Below are positions 11,484 through 24,800 of a stretch of DNA of 64,000 nt, piece after piece. The notes under the pieces are model-generated. The model did no database searches. It was not told the origin of the DNA and was given only the letters and a program-made list of their open reading frames with translations. The stretch is from Sipunculus nudus (taxonomy: Eukaryota > Annelida > Sipuncula > Golfingiida > Sipunculidae): positions 32,879,176 to 32,943,175 of the forward strand of contig CM049311.1 of assembly GCA_026874595.1 (NCBI GenBank), written 5' to 3'. The position numbers were made by a program, and so were the translations under genes. How positions within the stretch are numbered: position 1 is the stretch's first letter; each line of letters starts with the position of its first letter.

Positions 11484-13835
11484 GGTACAGGTGGGACATT
11501 TATGCAAATTAGTGGAGTAACATAAGCAGATTATGGTCAAACCTGATGAATATTAATGTTGACCAAGTGCTACAGTATAGCATGTCCATGTGGATCTGAT
11601 ACTCATATAATGGGCAGACTGTGGTACAAACAATTACTGGGTGTAGTTTAAAATATAGGGCTCTTAAATTTGTTAAGAATATATCAAGATACCAAGAATT
11701 TTAAAGAGAAATATTGAAGTTTCTTGGCCTTTATCACTCTATTGATGTATTATAAAGATATGTAAATAATGGATTCACAATGGTAAATGATATCATAAAA
11801 AGAAAGTGATAATTGTATCATACAAGTTAAGCCAATGATAAATAGTTTGATCAAGTATCATGAAATTGTTGACATATAATAAATAATTTAAGAAATTATT
11901 AAAGATCTCAAGTTAGATCTGAGTAATCCAAATTTTATATTATTTTGTCTGATGCTGTTAGTGTGATATTTTATGTTTCTTTTATCATTAGTTTGGGGAT
12001 ACATGTGTTTTGGTTAGTTCTTTATATTTTCTTCATTTATATAGCCAACAACATGAAATTGGTACAAAGCTTTTTAAGTATTTTCATAGCTTAGTTGGTT
12101 TATTGATTTTCTTCATGTTTATTCTATGTGCCATTTTGGTAAGGTTAGGGACCAGTTAATTTCATTATTATTTAAATTCAAGTACTTTAAATATTCCATC
12201 TTGGATTTTTCCAGTCATTGTCTTCCAATAACTACTCAGCATGATCAGAGAAATCTCTTTGTGATAAATATATCTTAGAACCTGGTTTATTTCACCTGAT
12301 GTTCAATGTTAAGTCTGGGTACAGCTTTAAATAGATGTGCAGCTTGAAATAGAGGGTCTATGGTTATTATTAATACCGTATATTAGAATATATAATAATA
12401 TATTTTTATTGCCAGAAAGCAGAAGTTGAATTTTATTTGCTGTTTATACTGTAAAATAGTTGAAGGATATACCTGGTGTAAAAACTGCAGCCAGGCCATG
12501 TTGAGATAAAATGTAAATGAAATCAAAATGATCATTTATGTATGTACCTCACATATTCACTAATGTCATATTCATTGTAATTTTATAGGATGAGTGGAAG
12601 GTTTAATTCTTGACACAGTTGTAAAGAATATATTAATGGACACACAGGCTTAATTCAGTTCTAGATAGGTGTTTATCTGGTAAACAGATGTCCAGTGTCA
12701 GTAGGGCAAGTCACTGTTATAGTTTGTTTTGTACCTCTGAATCTTTTATTTTATTTCAGTGAATAAGATTAAGCATGTACAGAAAACTCCAATGTGCAAA
12801 ACTTTTTAATAGTGATTCAAGGAATAATCTTGTAGATGCCATGTTGTGGCATTATTTTCTTTTAAATTCAGTTTAAACATTTGTGATTTAAAAATAATAA
12901 AAATATATGTGTATGCATTATATGACCCCATATGAGCTACACTCTGGATATATAATAATAGCAACTTAGAATTCTAATATTTTAACTTATTTTTTCAGTG
13001 TTTTTAATACAAATTTATAGAACTTGTGAATAAAAAAAAATTAATCAGATAAAAACTATTTTAATGGAAAAGTGGATATGCTTAAATAATAGGCTAATAT
13101 ATAAACTTATGCATTAATTCCTTGAAAGTGAAATAACGGTATTAGTCCATTCTGTCCACTGGCCTGTCCATCTGTAAATTTTTCATATGCATCACAGTAT
13201 CTCAAAACTTTTACTGTTTTTCTTCATGACAGTTTTGTCAGAGTATTAGTTTGCAATCATATATTTAGAACTTTACTATAACCAAGTAGGAGAGCCTCTT
13301 TCCTCTTAGCTTCTCATATGCTTATATAAATGAAAAACATTAAAATAGAATATTTTGCATTTGCAAAAATTTCAAACTTTAGCTGAGGGCCGTGACCTAT
13401 TGGTCCCTTGTTGTGTTAATGTTTCACACATAGCCTAATGTTAAGATTACCAGCAGATGTCATATTATGGATGGTGACTGCCATGCAGTTTTGGACATGA
13501 CTAATGTTGGGATTAAAAGTAAGTCTTTCATTCCAATTAAAATTTTATTTTTTTCATTTAAAATTTTATGTTTTAATGACTTGGTTAGACAAGGAGGAAC
13601 CAGCTAACAGTTGCGGTACCTCTGTTTGAGTTTTATTGTATGGAAATTGAACCATCTGCAATAATTAATTGACAGATGAGAGTATGTTTGTGTGTAGTCT
13701 TGTCTCTTAAATGTGATAGCATAAAAAAAACAAAACCTTTACACAGGCAGCTATCTGTTTCCTTTGGTGGTCACAATGTTGCATGTCTCTAGTCATGAGG
13801 CCTTGTTACTATATCTGTACTTAATGTCTGTCAAA
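11484..13835 (+). other. ALDH16A1 3' UTR and AT-rich flank
   Basis: The first canonical AATAAA after the stop is at 11878-11883; more occur further on (about 13,020). Which is used cannot be told. No coding exon or structured repeat is seen in the rest. Confidence 0.5.
11878..11883 (+). terminator. Candidate ALDH16A1 polyadenylation signal
   Basis: AATAAA, 395 bases after the stop codon and the first canonical hexamer downstream of it. AT-rich sequence makes chance hexamers likely. Confidence 0.35.
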
Positions 13836-13837
13836 TA

Positions 13838-13982
13838 CAGTAGAACCTGTCTATTAAGACTGCCCTTGAGTGAACCAAATGCTTTACCAGTGGTTATAAC
13901 TGACCTGTCTGGTAAGACCATTTGTTAAATAAAACCCTCTTTGGCCAGTCTCATGGATGGTCTTATAACACAGGTTTCACTG
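13838..13982. mobile_element. 145-bp Tc1/mariner-type MITE with TA target-site duplication
   Basis: Terminal inverted repeats cagtagaacctgtctattaa and its near-complement ending caggtttcactg, flanked on both sides by TA (13836-37, 13983-84). Inner inverted gacc/ggtc segments follow. The CAGTRNAACCTGT end is the common end of short mariner-like MITEs in invertebrates. Confidence 0.75.
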
Positions 13983-14199
13983 TATAAACAATGTGGGGTT
14001 ATAACAGAAAGCTGCAACTCTGCTCTTTTGTGTAGTTTAAACAGTGAATGTTATTGGGACTAAGGTGTATATGGTGGTAATCAGTTTGACTTGGTGTCAG
14101 AAAAGTGATATATCCTCATAACTTTTTTGCCAGAAAGTAAACTTATATGATTTTAAAAAAAATGTTTGTTTTGTATGAACTGAATTTTATTAACATTTA

Positions 14200-14570
14200 T
14201 TAAAGGGGCCTATTCAGATATCAACCCTTAATTGACTAAAGAGAATCCCTTGACCCTTTTACAAAAGTAGGCCAGAAAATACTAATTCCACACCACACAG
14301 GCTGTTCATATAGTTTATATCCACATGTTTATAACATGGGAGCCAGCCAAAATGATTTAGACATATTCAACAAGGACAACTGGTCACAAGAATTTTGCAA
14401 ATGGCAAGTAGTGACTTTTCAATAACACCCGCACAGGAATTACCTTGAGATAATCAAAGGGGCCCTGTCACCTATCTGACCTTTATAAAATAAAAGCCAT
14501 GGTGCCTTTATAAAAATAGGCCAGAAAACATGGATATGTATACTATAACATGTGGGGACCCGCCAAAATC
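14200..14570 (+). repeat. Two copies of 'aaaggggcc' dispersed repeat
   Basis: Copies begin at about 14,203 and 14,456 with aaaggggccNNNtca and share taaaNNaaagNNNatNcc, aggccagaaaaNa and the taacatg segment. A third copy starts at about 28,151 and a reverse fragment lies near 37,190-37,215. Confidence 0.6.
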
Positions 14571-15750
14571 AAATATTCTTTTCTTGTTTATCAACATAGC
14601 GTGTCAACAAACCTGTTGATACACAAGTCCATACATTCTTCACGGAGGCGTTATAAGAACTTTTCATATATACCCTTAGATTATTGATATATAGACAGAG
14701 GAAGCCAGGAATCACAAATTCTTTTTCAAAAGGTGGGGTGATGGACAACTTTAATATATACAAAGAATAAACCAGAAATTGCAAACATTCAATAGAAAGT
14801 ACAGGTTAATAGCTAGCTCATCTGTGGATGAGGTGCAGACTCGCTCTCTCAGTGCAGGCTTGTTTGTTTTTGAGCTGTTTTCATAAATGCTTTCTAGCAC
14901 TGGTGTGTAGTCTTGTGTTAATTCATGTATGAGAATATGTCGGACCTGTCTGCTGTGGATATGGGAGAAGAGAGTACAGTCTGTTGTAAAGCTGGATGCA
15001 TGCATTTAGGGAAACCAGTTCCTTATATACCATAGATCCTCTTTTTATGGCCGCATGTCTTTTTATAGCCGCATCCTGAGTTTGCGAGGTCCCTTTAAGG
15101 AGCTCCTACTTAAGTCAAAATACTCAAAAACTCCTTTAATATCTGCAATCTGACTCCCCTGGCCTAAGTGAAGCGTAATCCTAGGGTTTGCTTCAAATCA
15201 GTGAGGGTTTAAAATTTGTGTATGGGTAATTATCATGAAAATAAAACCATGGAATACAATGCCCAAATTATACAGGTGAACATTCATGTAAATCATAGTC
15301 ACATCGACATCTCAAATACATTATGCCTGTAGCCTCACAAGGCAAAATTTCTTGACATTAATATTAACACTAAAATATATCATATTTATTATCCATATGT
15401 AAGAGACTGTTTATATGGATACATTGTAACAAGATATCTTTTACATTATCAGTCTATAATGAACAAAAATTTCCCATTCTAGTGTTTGCTTGGTAATTCT
15501 CAAACAGTTGTTTTAGAATATTAACTGTTTTCTACAATAAAGGATACATTATGTGTAGTTTTGTGCATGGTGCATGAGATCACGAAAATTGAACTCTTGA
15601 GAATTGGAAAAGTGGAAATCTCGAAATTTTAACCTTGCAAATATGAAGCTGACCACAGAATATATTAGAGTATGAGCAAGGGGACCAGTCTATTTGTATC
15701 TTTATATAACAATTTAAAATAAGATTACCCTTCTTACGTATCTGTAGAAA
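14571..15750. other. Intergenic, nothing recognised
   Basis: No exon-like frame with splice sites and no clear repeat. Short open frames here lack any coding character. Confidence 0.45.
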
Positions 15751-15754
15751 TGGT

Positions 15755-16290
15755 TTTCAAACTAACCCTTTTCCCGACATTCCAGAGCCCATAACTGGTT
15801 AAAGAAAGAGCAGCGCAAATGGTGCATAATTGCCCATTGCATATTTTGTGACCTCTGGCCTCATTAAATTTGCTGAGAATGTAATTCAGGTGAGAAACTG
15901 TATTGGTAATACCCATCATGAGTTATATGCAAATCCATATTTTTGGTAACTCTGGGTGGTGCCACCAAAGTGTGGTGACCTCTGACCTCATTAAATATGC
16001 ATGGATTTTGCTGGAAATCGAACTTAGGTTAGATATTATATTGATTAATATTACTATTAAGTTTTATCAAAATCCCTTGTATTCCTTGTACATTATGGCC
16101 GCAACAACACAGAGTAGCCAAGTGACCTCAGACCTTATTAATTATGTGTGGATTTTGCCCATAATCAAACTTGGGTGAGATAATCTTTTGGTAAGTAGTT
16201 ATGGTGAGTTTCATGAAAATCAGTCAAAGCCTGAATAAGTTATCACAGTGACACTAGAAGTTAACAGACAGACTGACGGCATACCATTAA
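15755..16290 (+). repeat. Degenerate tandem repeat 'gtgacctctgacctcatta'
   Basis: The anchor tgacctcNgNccttNattaa recurs at about 15,850, 15,977 and 16,122, each followed by tatgcNtggattttgc-like sequence. The block ends with a ...aaatcagtcaaagcc...gacagactgacgg tail, a layout like the other array elements in the window. Confidence 0.55.
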
Positions 16291-16712
16291 ACCATCATAG
16301 ATGGGCATATAAAAATTATCCTCTACAATTCAGCTTGACTATAAGGACTCCCAATGTTTGCAAGTACCTTTTAAGCTAGTGGTCCTGTATAATGTACACA
16401 AGTAGGCCTACTTTCAACTCTGGGGGCAGTATTCAAAGCTATCTTCGGTCTTCGGAACATAGGAAAACATGGACAGTTCCTTATATCTGGTCAGCGAAAG
16501 TGAAGGAAATTGAGAAATTTTATCAAATCGGTGAAAATCAATTGGTCTGTCATGATCTTATGCCCCAAAAATATATACAATGGATGGTTGCTTATGTTGA
16601 CTTTTAAAACATCTAAGTATTCTGAAATTTTATCAAGGAAAATCTTGTAATACTCTGCAATAAATGCTTGGAATACCATGACTTACATTCCTCACTCATC
16701 AGTCATTTATTT

Positions 16713-16907
16713 CAGATCGCCCAGGGCTGTAGCTGCTGCTTTGTATTATAGCAAGGTTCTCTTGGTCTGACCACCAGGGTGTAGCATGTTTAAAATTTGG
16801 AGCTGGATGTACATCTGATTGCAATTCTTTGCTCTGTGCACACCCTGGTGGTCAGACCCAGATAACTTTGCTTTACAAAGCAGCAGTTATAGCCAGGGAG
16901 ATCTGGG
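16713..16907. mobile_element. Inverted-repeat element (foldback/MITE-like)
   Basis: Left arm 16,713-16,785 (cagatcgcccagggctgt ... gtctgaccaccagggtg) pairs with right arm 16,838-16,907 (caccctggtggtcagac ... agccagggagatctggg), with a spacer of about 50 bases. The inner ends match perfectly over at least 17 bases; the outer ends have diverged. Confidence 0.7.
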
Positions 16908-17079
16908 ATGACTGCAGTGTATAACCACTGAGTGAGAAGCGTAACCATGACTGTACTCATAACTTTTCAAACAGGGCTGCTATGATTCATCAAATAATTT
17001 ATCAATGAATTGTTACCCCTTAATTAAATTGTACTTGATTCTCAACCTTCAGCTTGATTCATTTTGATTTTGATTTTTT

Positions 17080-17590
17080 TAGTGAACCTGTGAGCTTATG
17101 CGATGGCGCAGCATCGTCCGTCCGTCGTCCGCCGTCCAGGGCTGGCTTTCCACTGTCCATGGCTGTAAGTCAGAAACCGTCGAAGCTAGCAGCTCCAAAT
17201 TACATGTAAGAATTAGTCACATGTGAAACTTGGTGCCCTGGAGCTTATTATTGGGTATCTGCATTATTTTAGATTTTATAGAGAAAAAGCTTAAAAACCT
17301 TTACAAATCTTCTTCTCTGAAACTGTCCAGCCAAATTGTACAATATTTCACAGAAATGTTCCTTGGAACAATCTCTCTCAAATTTGTTTGAATGGTTTCA
17401 GTTTGATGATTTTTGACCGAGTTACAGGAAGTTGAACTTAGTCATCTGTGCAAAAAAGCATACTAAACTTAAAATCTCAGAAACAGCTGGAGCTGTCATC
17501 ACCAAATTTTATGCCAATGTTTTTCACATGAGTCATATCTGAAATTGAGGTGTTGGTGGCGCCACCTACATTGATCTGTTTTTTACAAGC
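17080..17590 (+). repeat. Repeat module with 'gtgagcttatgcgatggcgcag' start
   Basis: Starts ttagtgaacctgtgagcttatg at about 17,080 and carries cgtccgtccgtcgtccgccgtcc. A related start is at about 17,992. It appears to be the 5' module of the same element family that supplies the 278-bp array. Confidence 0.5.
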
Positions 17591-17854
17591 AAAAATGTAA
17601 GTTTAGACTCTTCTAGCTTATACACTGTTTTTTAAAGTGTTCTTTACAAGAATTATTCTATGGTAGGGTTCTGCCAGTTTTATATGAATAGATTGGGCAA
17701 ATACAGCTGTAAAAAAGCAGTGAAGCCAATTGAAAAAGGCTTTCTGTGTTTGAAAACAGATTTGACAACATGCCCAGCAAAGTCAAGAGGTCACTCATTA
17801 TAACCAGGTGGGGTCCAGACATCACCATGGCAACTGACCTGGCTCTGTCTGGTG

Positions 17855-17915
17855 TCTAGACAATGTGTCTAGACGTCTAGACACAGCGTCTAGACGTCTA
17901 GACACATTGTCTAGA
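17855..17915. repeat. Perfect 28-bp-arm palindrome built of tctaga/gacgtc
   Basis: Left arm 17,855-17,882 and right arm 17,888-17,915 are exact reverse complements around the loop acagc. Each arm is itself made of gtctagac units, giving nested palindromes. Confidence 0.95.
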
Positions 17916-17991
17916 TGCAGAATGCCCAGATTAGAATTATTAGAACTATATCTTTCAACTGTTTGAAAAAACTTGGTTTACATTTTTTATT

Positions 17992-20570
17992 GAATCTGTG
18001 AGCTTATGCAATGGTGTGGCGTTGTCTGTCTTCCGTCGTGTGTCATAGTTATCTCAAAAAGAGCAGGAGCTAGCAAAACCAAGCTCATACCTCGTGAACA
18101 GTTTGACACATTGGGCCAAAGTTTTGCATGTGTATAGATCTCACATAGCTCTTTATCATACACAAAACTTGTGGCCCCACCTGAAAAGTTTTTGCACAGC
18201 GTCCGTCATTTTGTCTGTTGTGTGATAAAATCACTCGTATCTCGGCAGTGGTTTGACATATCTGCCGTAACTTTTGCAGGTTTACACATCCTGGACAGCT
18301 TTCTTGATTTTATGATAGGTGGCGCCACCTTCATTCATGTTTACGCTGCAGACATCCAAGCTCATATCTTAGGAACCGTTTGACCGATTTGGCCAAAATT
18401 TTGCATGTGTATAGATCTCACATAGCTCTTTATCATACACAAACTTGTGGTGCCACCTGCAACCATTTTTGCACAGTGTCCCTCTGTTTGTCTGCCGTGG
18501 GATAAAATCACTCATATCTCGGCAGTGGTTTTTTACATATCTGCCTAAAATTTTGCAGGTTTAAACATCCTGGACAGCTTTCTTGATTTTATGTCAGGTG
18601 GCGCCACCTATATTCATGATTACATTGCAGACATCCAAGATCATATCTCAGGAACCGTTTGACTGATTTGGCTAAAATTTTGCATGTGTTTAGATCTCAC
18701 ACAGCTCTTTATCATACACAAACTGGTGGCGCCACCTGCAACCATTTTAGCACGGCGTCCATCTGTTCATCTGCCTTGGGATAAAATCACTCGTATTTCA
18801 GCAGTGGTTTGACTTATCCACCTGAAATTTTGCAGGTTTATACACCCTGGACAGCTTTCTTGATTTAATGACAGGTGGCGACACCTTCATTCATGTTTAT
18901 GCTGCAGACATCCAAGCTCATATCTCAGGAACCGTTTGACCGATTGGGCCAAAATTTTGCATTTGTATAGATCTCACATGGCTCTTTATCATAGGCAACA
19001 CTGGTTGCGCCAACTGCAACCATTTTTGCACAATGTCCCTCTGTTTGTCTGCCATGGGATAAAATCACTCATATCTCGGCAGCGGTTTGACATATCTGCC
19101 TAAAATTTTGCAGGTTTATACTTCTTGGATAGCTTTCTTGATTATGTGGCAGGTGGCACACCTACATTAATATTTACGCTGCAGACCTCCAAACTCCTAT
19201 CTCAGGAACCAATTGACCGATTGGGCCAACTTTTGCATGTGTATAGATCTCACATAGCTCTTTATCATACGCAAAACTGGTGGCGCCACCTGCAAAAATT
19301 TTTGCACAGTGTCCGTCTGTTTGTCTGCCGTGGGATAAAATCACTCATATCTCGGCAGTGGTCTGATATATCTGCCTTAAATTTTGCAGGTTAATACATC
19401 CTGGACAGCTTTCTTGATTTTATGACAGGTGGCGCCACCTTCATTCACATTTTTGCTGCAGACATCCAAGCTCATATCTCAGGAACCGTTTGACCGATTG
19501 GGCTAAAAATTTTGCATGTGTATAGATCTCACATGGCTCTTTATCATACGCAACACTGATGGCGCCACCTGCAACCATTTTTGCACAGTGTCCCTCTGTT
19601 TGTCTGCCGTGGGATAAAATCACTCATATCTCGGCAGTGGTTTGACATATCTGCCTAAAATTTTGCAGGTTTATACTTCTGGGATAGCTTTCTTGATTAT
19701 GTGGCAGGTGGCGCACCTACATTAATGTTTACGCTGCAGACATCCAAACTCATATCTCTGGAACCATTTGACCGATTGGGCCAACTTTTGCATGTGTATA
19801 GATCTCACATAGCTCTATATCATACGCAAAACTGGTGGCACCACCTGCAAAAATTTTTGCACAGCGTCCGTCTGTTTGTCTGCCGTGGGATAAAATCACT
19901 CGTATCTCAGCAGGGGTTTGATAAATCTGCCTAAAATTTTGCAGGTTAATACATCCTAGACAGCTTTCTTGATTTTATGACAGGTGGCGCCAACTACATT
20001 CATGATAACGTTGCAGACATCCAAGCTCATATCTCCGGAACTGTTTGACCAATAAGGCTAAAATTTTGCATGTGTATAGATCTCACATGGCTCTTCATCA
20101 TACGCAACACTGGAGGCGCTTCCTGCAACCATTTTTTGCACAGTGTCCATCTGTTTGTCTGCCATGGGATAAAATCACTCATATCTTGGCAGTGGTTTGA
20201 CATATCTGCCTAAAATTTTTCATGTTTATACTTCTTGGATAGTTTTCTGGATTATATGGCAGGTGGCGCCAACTACTTTTATGTTTACGCTGCAGACATT
20301 CAAGCTCATATCTCAGGACTGGTTTGACATATCCCCCAGAAATTTTGCATATGTATAGAAATCATATAGCTGTTAATAATATATAAAATTGGTGGCGCCA
20401 CCTGCCACCATGTTTGCACAGCATCCTTCTGTTTGTCTGCTGTGAGATAAAATCACTCATTTACAAGTAGTGGTTAGATTTATATGCCTAAAATTTTGCA
20501 TAAGTATATAAATTGGACAGCTTTCTGGATTTTGTGGTAGGTGGAGCAACCTACATACACATTTCAGCTG
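17992..20570 (+). repeat. Tandem array, 278-bp monomer, about 9 copies
   Basis: The anchor ggataaaatcactc recurs at 18,224, 18,501, 18,780, 19,058, 19,334, 19,613, 19,889, 20,168 and 20,446 (spacing 276-279). Each monomer carries aggtggcgccacct twice, ctgcagacatccaagctcat and ttttgcatgtgtatagatctcac. Open frames inside come from the repeat and are not genes. Confidence 0.9.
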
Positions 20571-21167
20571 CAGACATCCATGCTAATATGCAACACACCT
20601 CACTCTATTTCCCCTTGCCAATTAAGCCATGCCTCACTTCACCCATCCCACTCTGACTTTGGTGGATACATGTAGTCGCTTGTTGACTACCCATATTCTA
20701 GTTTTAAATGTCCTAGTCCGAAATTTGCAGGTCCGAAACATCCATTTTGCTGAAAAAATACTCTATTCATACTCCCAAACTTTGCACAGGTTCGCATTAG
20801 GCCTGTAGGCCTTGTTTTGTATGTACAAACATGTAATCTATGAGCTGTCAAATCTGATGCCATATAAAGGCTATTAATAGTGTATGTACCCTGGATCTAA
20901 TTTAATCCTCGCCAGTAGACCATTCAACTTGCATAGAAATTGACTTTGTTTATCATTCATCATTTAGGTAGAATTATGTCCTTTAATTTAAAAAAAAATG
21001 TCTGAAATAATCAACTAAAGTAATAACTGAATTAAGAATTGAATCACAGGTAAAGAATTGATACTCAGGAAGATTCTGAGGTGCTTTACAATTCCCAGGC
21101 TTAGCTTTAAACAAGAACGCTAAATATATAAAGAGAATAACCAGGTACACAAGTTAATGTACGTTTC
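20571..21167. other. Intergenic between array and UFSP1 3' end
   Basis: No coding signal. It is the gap between the convergent ALDH16A1 and UFSP1 transcription units, next to the UFSP1 poly(A) signal. Confidence 0.45.
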
Positions 21168-21173
21168 TTTATT
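21168..21173 (-). terminator. UFSP1: UFSP1 polyadenylation signal
   Basis: AATAAA on the minus strand, about 150 bases after the UFSP1 stop codon. Confidence 0.6.
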
Positions 21174-21325
21174 TAACACTGAGAGACAAATATATGGCAC
21201 AGGAAAGTAAAAACAAGTCCACTTTACCCAGGACGGTCGGCAGTAAAAACGAATGAGGTACAACAGAGTTATGACATGGTTACGATACCCGGCTGAAGTT
21301 CATTTACCCTTTAGTTGAAAGTTGG

Positions 21326-21460
21326 TCACCTCGCAGCCAGCTGAGGCAAACAGAGGTTATAGAATGAACTATCCATAAACGAACTGAGTGGTTTCCAACT
21401 AAGGTAGCGTTCTGATGCAAGCTGCTCTTGTGTTGGTCTTGGTCCGTAATAGTGGGGATC
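21326..21460 (-). CDS. UFSP1: UFSP1 exon 5 (terminal) with catalytic Asp-His
   Basis: Acceptor TACTGTAG, then [26 protein letters not shown] and TGA at 21328-21326. The 'W-x-P-x-x-x-F-x-x-x-S-F-Y-N-L-C' end is the C-terminal signature of UFSP1/2. It lies 10 kb from exon 4. Confidence 0.94.
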   Translation of the reverse strand, partial: DPHYYGPRPTQEQLASERYLSWKPLSSFMDSSFYNLCLPQLAAR

Positions 21461-21537
21461 CTACAGTAAAAAAAATATATATATATGTGTGTGTGTGTGT
21501 ACAAATATAAACATTTCAACAGATGGGGAATTTATGC

Positions 21538-21579
<42 letters not shown>

Positions 21580-21838
21580 TATGCATGGGACAAAACACAT
21601 TCAACACAGGATCATAAAAGGCAGATAAAATATTTACATAAATTAATAAACAGATCATAAATAAATAACAAAATGGGTGGCAGGAGAGGAAAGGATGGTT
21701 AAATTAAGCAATTTTGTTAACAAGTGAGCAGTGATGCTAGCTGGTGCATCATTGCAATATCGAAGATTGCGTGAGTGGGACAAGGGATGAGTCACATGAC
21801 AGTTACCAGTCAAGACTGTTAGCCTTGTCAGATTAACT

Positions 21839-21883
<45 letters not shown>

Positions 21884-24800
21884 TTTAGGAACTTGGGACA
21901 CAGCCGTCATGACACTCAGCTGATCTTTTCAATAAGGATATTTTTTTTTTAATTTACAGCACGACAGTCATGTGACCTTAACCAATGACCTTGTGATACA
22001 AGTTCAACATCACCACACTCTATTTATCCTGGTAATGAACAAATTTTTCATAATAAATTGGCATTTTATTTGAAGACGGATTGTTTAGTTCATTATGATG
22101 GGCATGGAGTGTGTGGGAATGTCACTAAACAACACCACCTGCCCAACCCAGAATAAACATGAATCACCTGATGTGGTCATCTGACCTGTTCCCATGACAA
22201 CCTATATTAAGGGCAATTAGGAGCACTATGCAATCACAAAAAGAGCTCAATAATAAATTTTTATGCCCCCGCCACAAAATGAAAAATAGAAATATTCATG
22301 ACAGATACACATGTACAGACTTTTTTTCGCAATGCCTGCAGATATTGGCTTGATTTTTGGTTTGTGGGCAGATATAGACCAGTTACAGATCGAGTTCGCG
22401 TTTCGTCCCGGTTGACCTACTTTTGACCGTTTTACAGATCCTGAACATAGAAAATTTCATGAAAAATATGAAATTTCATGACAAATACACATGTACGGAC
22501 TTTTTTTCGCAATGCCTGCAGATATTGGCCTGATTTTTGGTGTGTGGGCAGATTTAGACCAGTTACAGATCGATGTCGCGTTTCGTCCCGGTTGACCTAC
22601 TTTTGACCGTTTTTTTTCGCAATGCCTGCAGATATTGGCCTGATTTTTGGTGTGTGGGCAGATATAGACCAGTTATAGATCGAGTTCGCGTTTCGTCCCG
22701 GTTGACCTACTTTTGACCGTTTTACAGATCCTGAACATAGAAAATTTCATGAAAAATATGAAATTTCATGACGAATACACATGTACGGACTTTTTTGTCG
22801 CAATGCCTGCAGATATTGGCCTGATTTTTGGTGTGTTGGCAGATATTGACCAGTTACAGATCGAGTTTGCGTTTTGTCCCAGTTGACATACTTTTGACCA
22901 TTTGACGGTGCTCTAACATAGAAAATTTCATAAAAAAGTGCACATGTATGGACTTTTTTTCGCAGTGCCTGCAGATATGGGCCTGATTTTTGGTGTAGGC
23001 AGGTATTGACCAGTTACAGATCGAGTTCTTGTTTTGTACCATTTGACTGCTCCTGAACATAGAAAGTTTCATGAAAAATAGAAATTTTCATAACAAATGC
23101 ATATGTACTGACTTTTTTTCCTCAATGCCTGCAGATACCACCCTGATTTTTTATGTGTGGGCAGATAATGACAGTTACAGATCAAGTTCGCGTTTCGTCC
23201 CGGTTGACCTACTTTTCATTGTTTTATGGCCCCTAAACATAGAAAATTTCATGAAAGACAGAAATTTTTATGGAAAATCCACATGTATGGACTTTTTTAT
23301 GCCCCCGCCACAAAGTGGCCGGGGCATATAGTTTTACCCATGTCCGTCATTCCGTCCTTCCGTCATTCCGAAATCAAACAGTTGTACGGACTTTTTTTCG
23401 CAATGCCTGCAGATATTGGCCTAATTTTTGGTGTGTGGGCAGATATAGACCAGTTACAGATCGAGTTCGCGTTTCGTCCCGGTTGACCTACTTTTGACTG
23501 TTTTACGGCTCCTAAACTTAGAAAATTTCATGAAAAATAGAAATATTCATGACAGATACACATGTACGGCTTTTTTTTCGCAATGCCTGCAGATATTGGC
23601 CTGATTTTTGGTGTGTGAGCAGATATAGACCAGTTACAGATCGAGTTCGCGTTTCGTACTGGTTGACCTACTTTTGACCGTTTTACGGCTCCTGAACATA
23701 GACAATTTCATGAAAAATATGAAATTTCATGACAAATACACATGTACGGACTTTTTTCGCAGTGCCTGCAAATATTGGCCTGATTTTTGGTGTGTGGACA
23801 GATATAGACCAGTTACAGATCGAGTTCACGTTTCGTCCCGGTTGACCTACTTTTGACTGTTTTACGGCTCCTAAACTTAGAAAATTTACTGAAAAATAGA
23901 AATATTCATGACAGCTACACATGTACGGACTTTTTTTCGCAATGCCTGCAGATATTGGCCTGATTTTTGGTGTGTGGCCAGATATTGACCACTTACAGAT
24001 CGAGTTCGCGTTTTGTCTTGGTTGACCTACTTTTGACCGTTTTACGGCTCCTGAACATAGAAAATTTCATGAAAAATATGAAATATCATGACAAATACAT
24101 ATGTACAGACTTTTTTTCGCAATGCCTGCAGATATTGGCCTGATTTTTGGTGTGTGGCCAGATATTGACCAGTTACAGATTGAGTTCGCATTTCGTCCTG
24201 GTTGACCTACTTTTGACTGTTTTACGGCTCCTGAACATAGAAAATTTCATGTTAAACATAAATTTTCATGACAAATACACTTGTACAGACTTTTCTTCAC
24301 AATACCTGCAGATATTGGCCTGATTTTTGGTGTGTGGGCAGGAAATGACCAGTTACAGATCAAGTTCACGTTTTGTCCCAGTTGACCTATTTTTGACCGT
24401 TTGACGGTGCTCTAACATAGAAAATTTCATAAAAAGGTGCATATGTATGGACTTTTTTTCGCAGTGCCTGCAGATACGGGCCTGATTTTTGGTGTGTAGG
24501 CAGATAATGACCAGTTACAGATCGAGTTCTTGTTTTCTCTCAGTTGACCTACTTTTGACCATTTGACTGCTCCTGAACATAGAAAGTTTCATGAAAAATA
24601 GAAATTTTCATAACAAATGCATATGTACTGACTTTTTTTCCTCAATGCCTGCAGATACCACCCTGATTTTTTATGTGTGGGCAGATAATGACAGTTACAG
24701 ATCGAGTTCGAGTTTCAACCCGGTTGACCTACTTTTGATTGTTTTACGGCTCCTAAACATAGAAAATTTCATGAAAGACAGAAATTTTTATGGAAAATGC

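Noticed and set aside
18171..19934. Open frames of 60-89 codons in the GGCGCCACC array
   Set aside because: Periodic translation of the 278-bp monomer.
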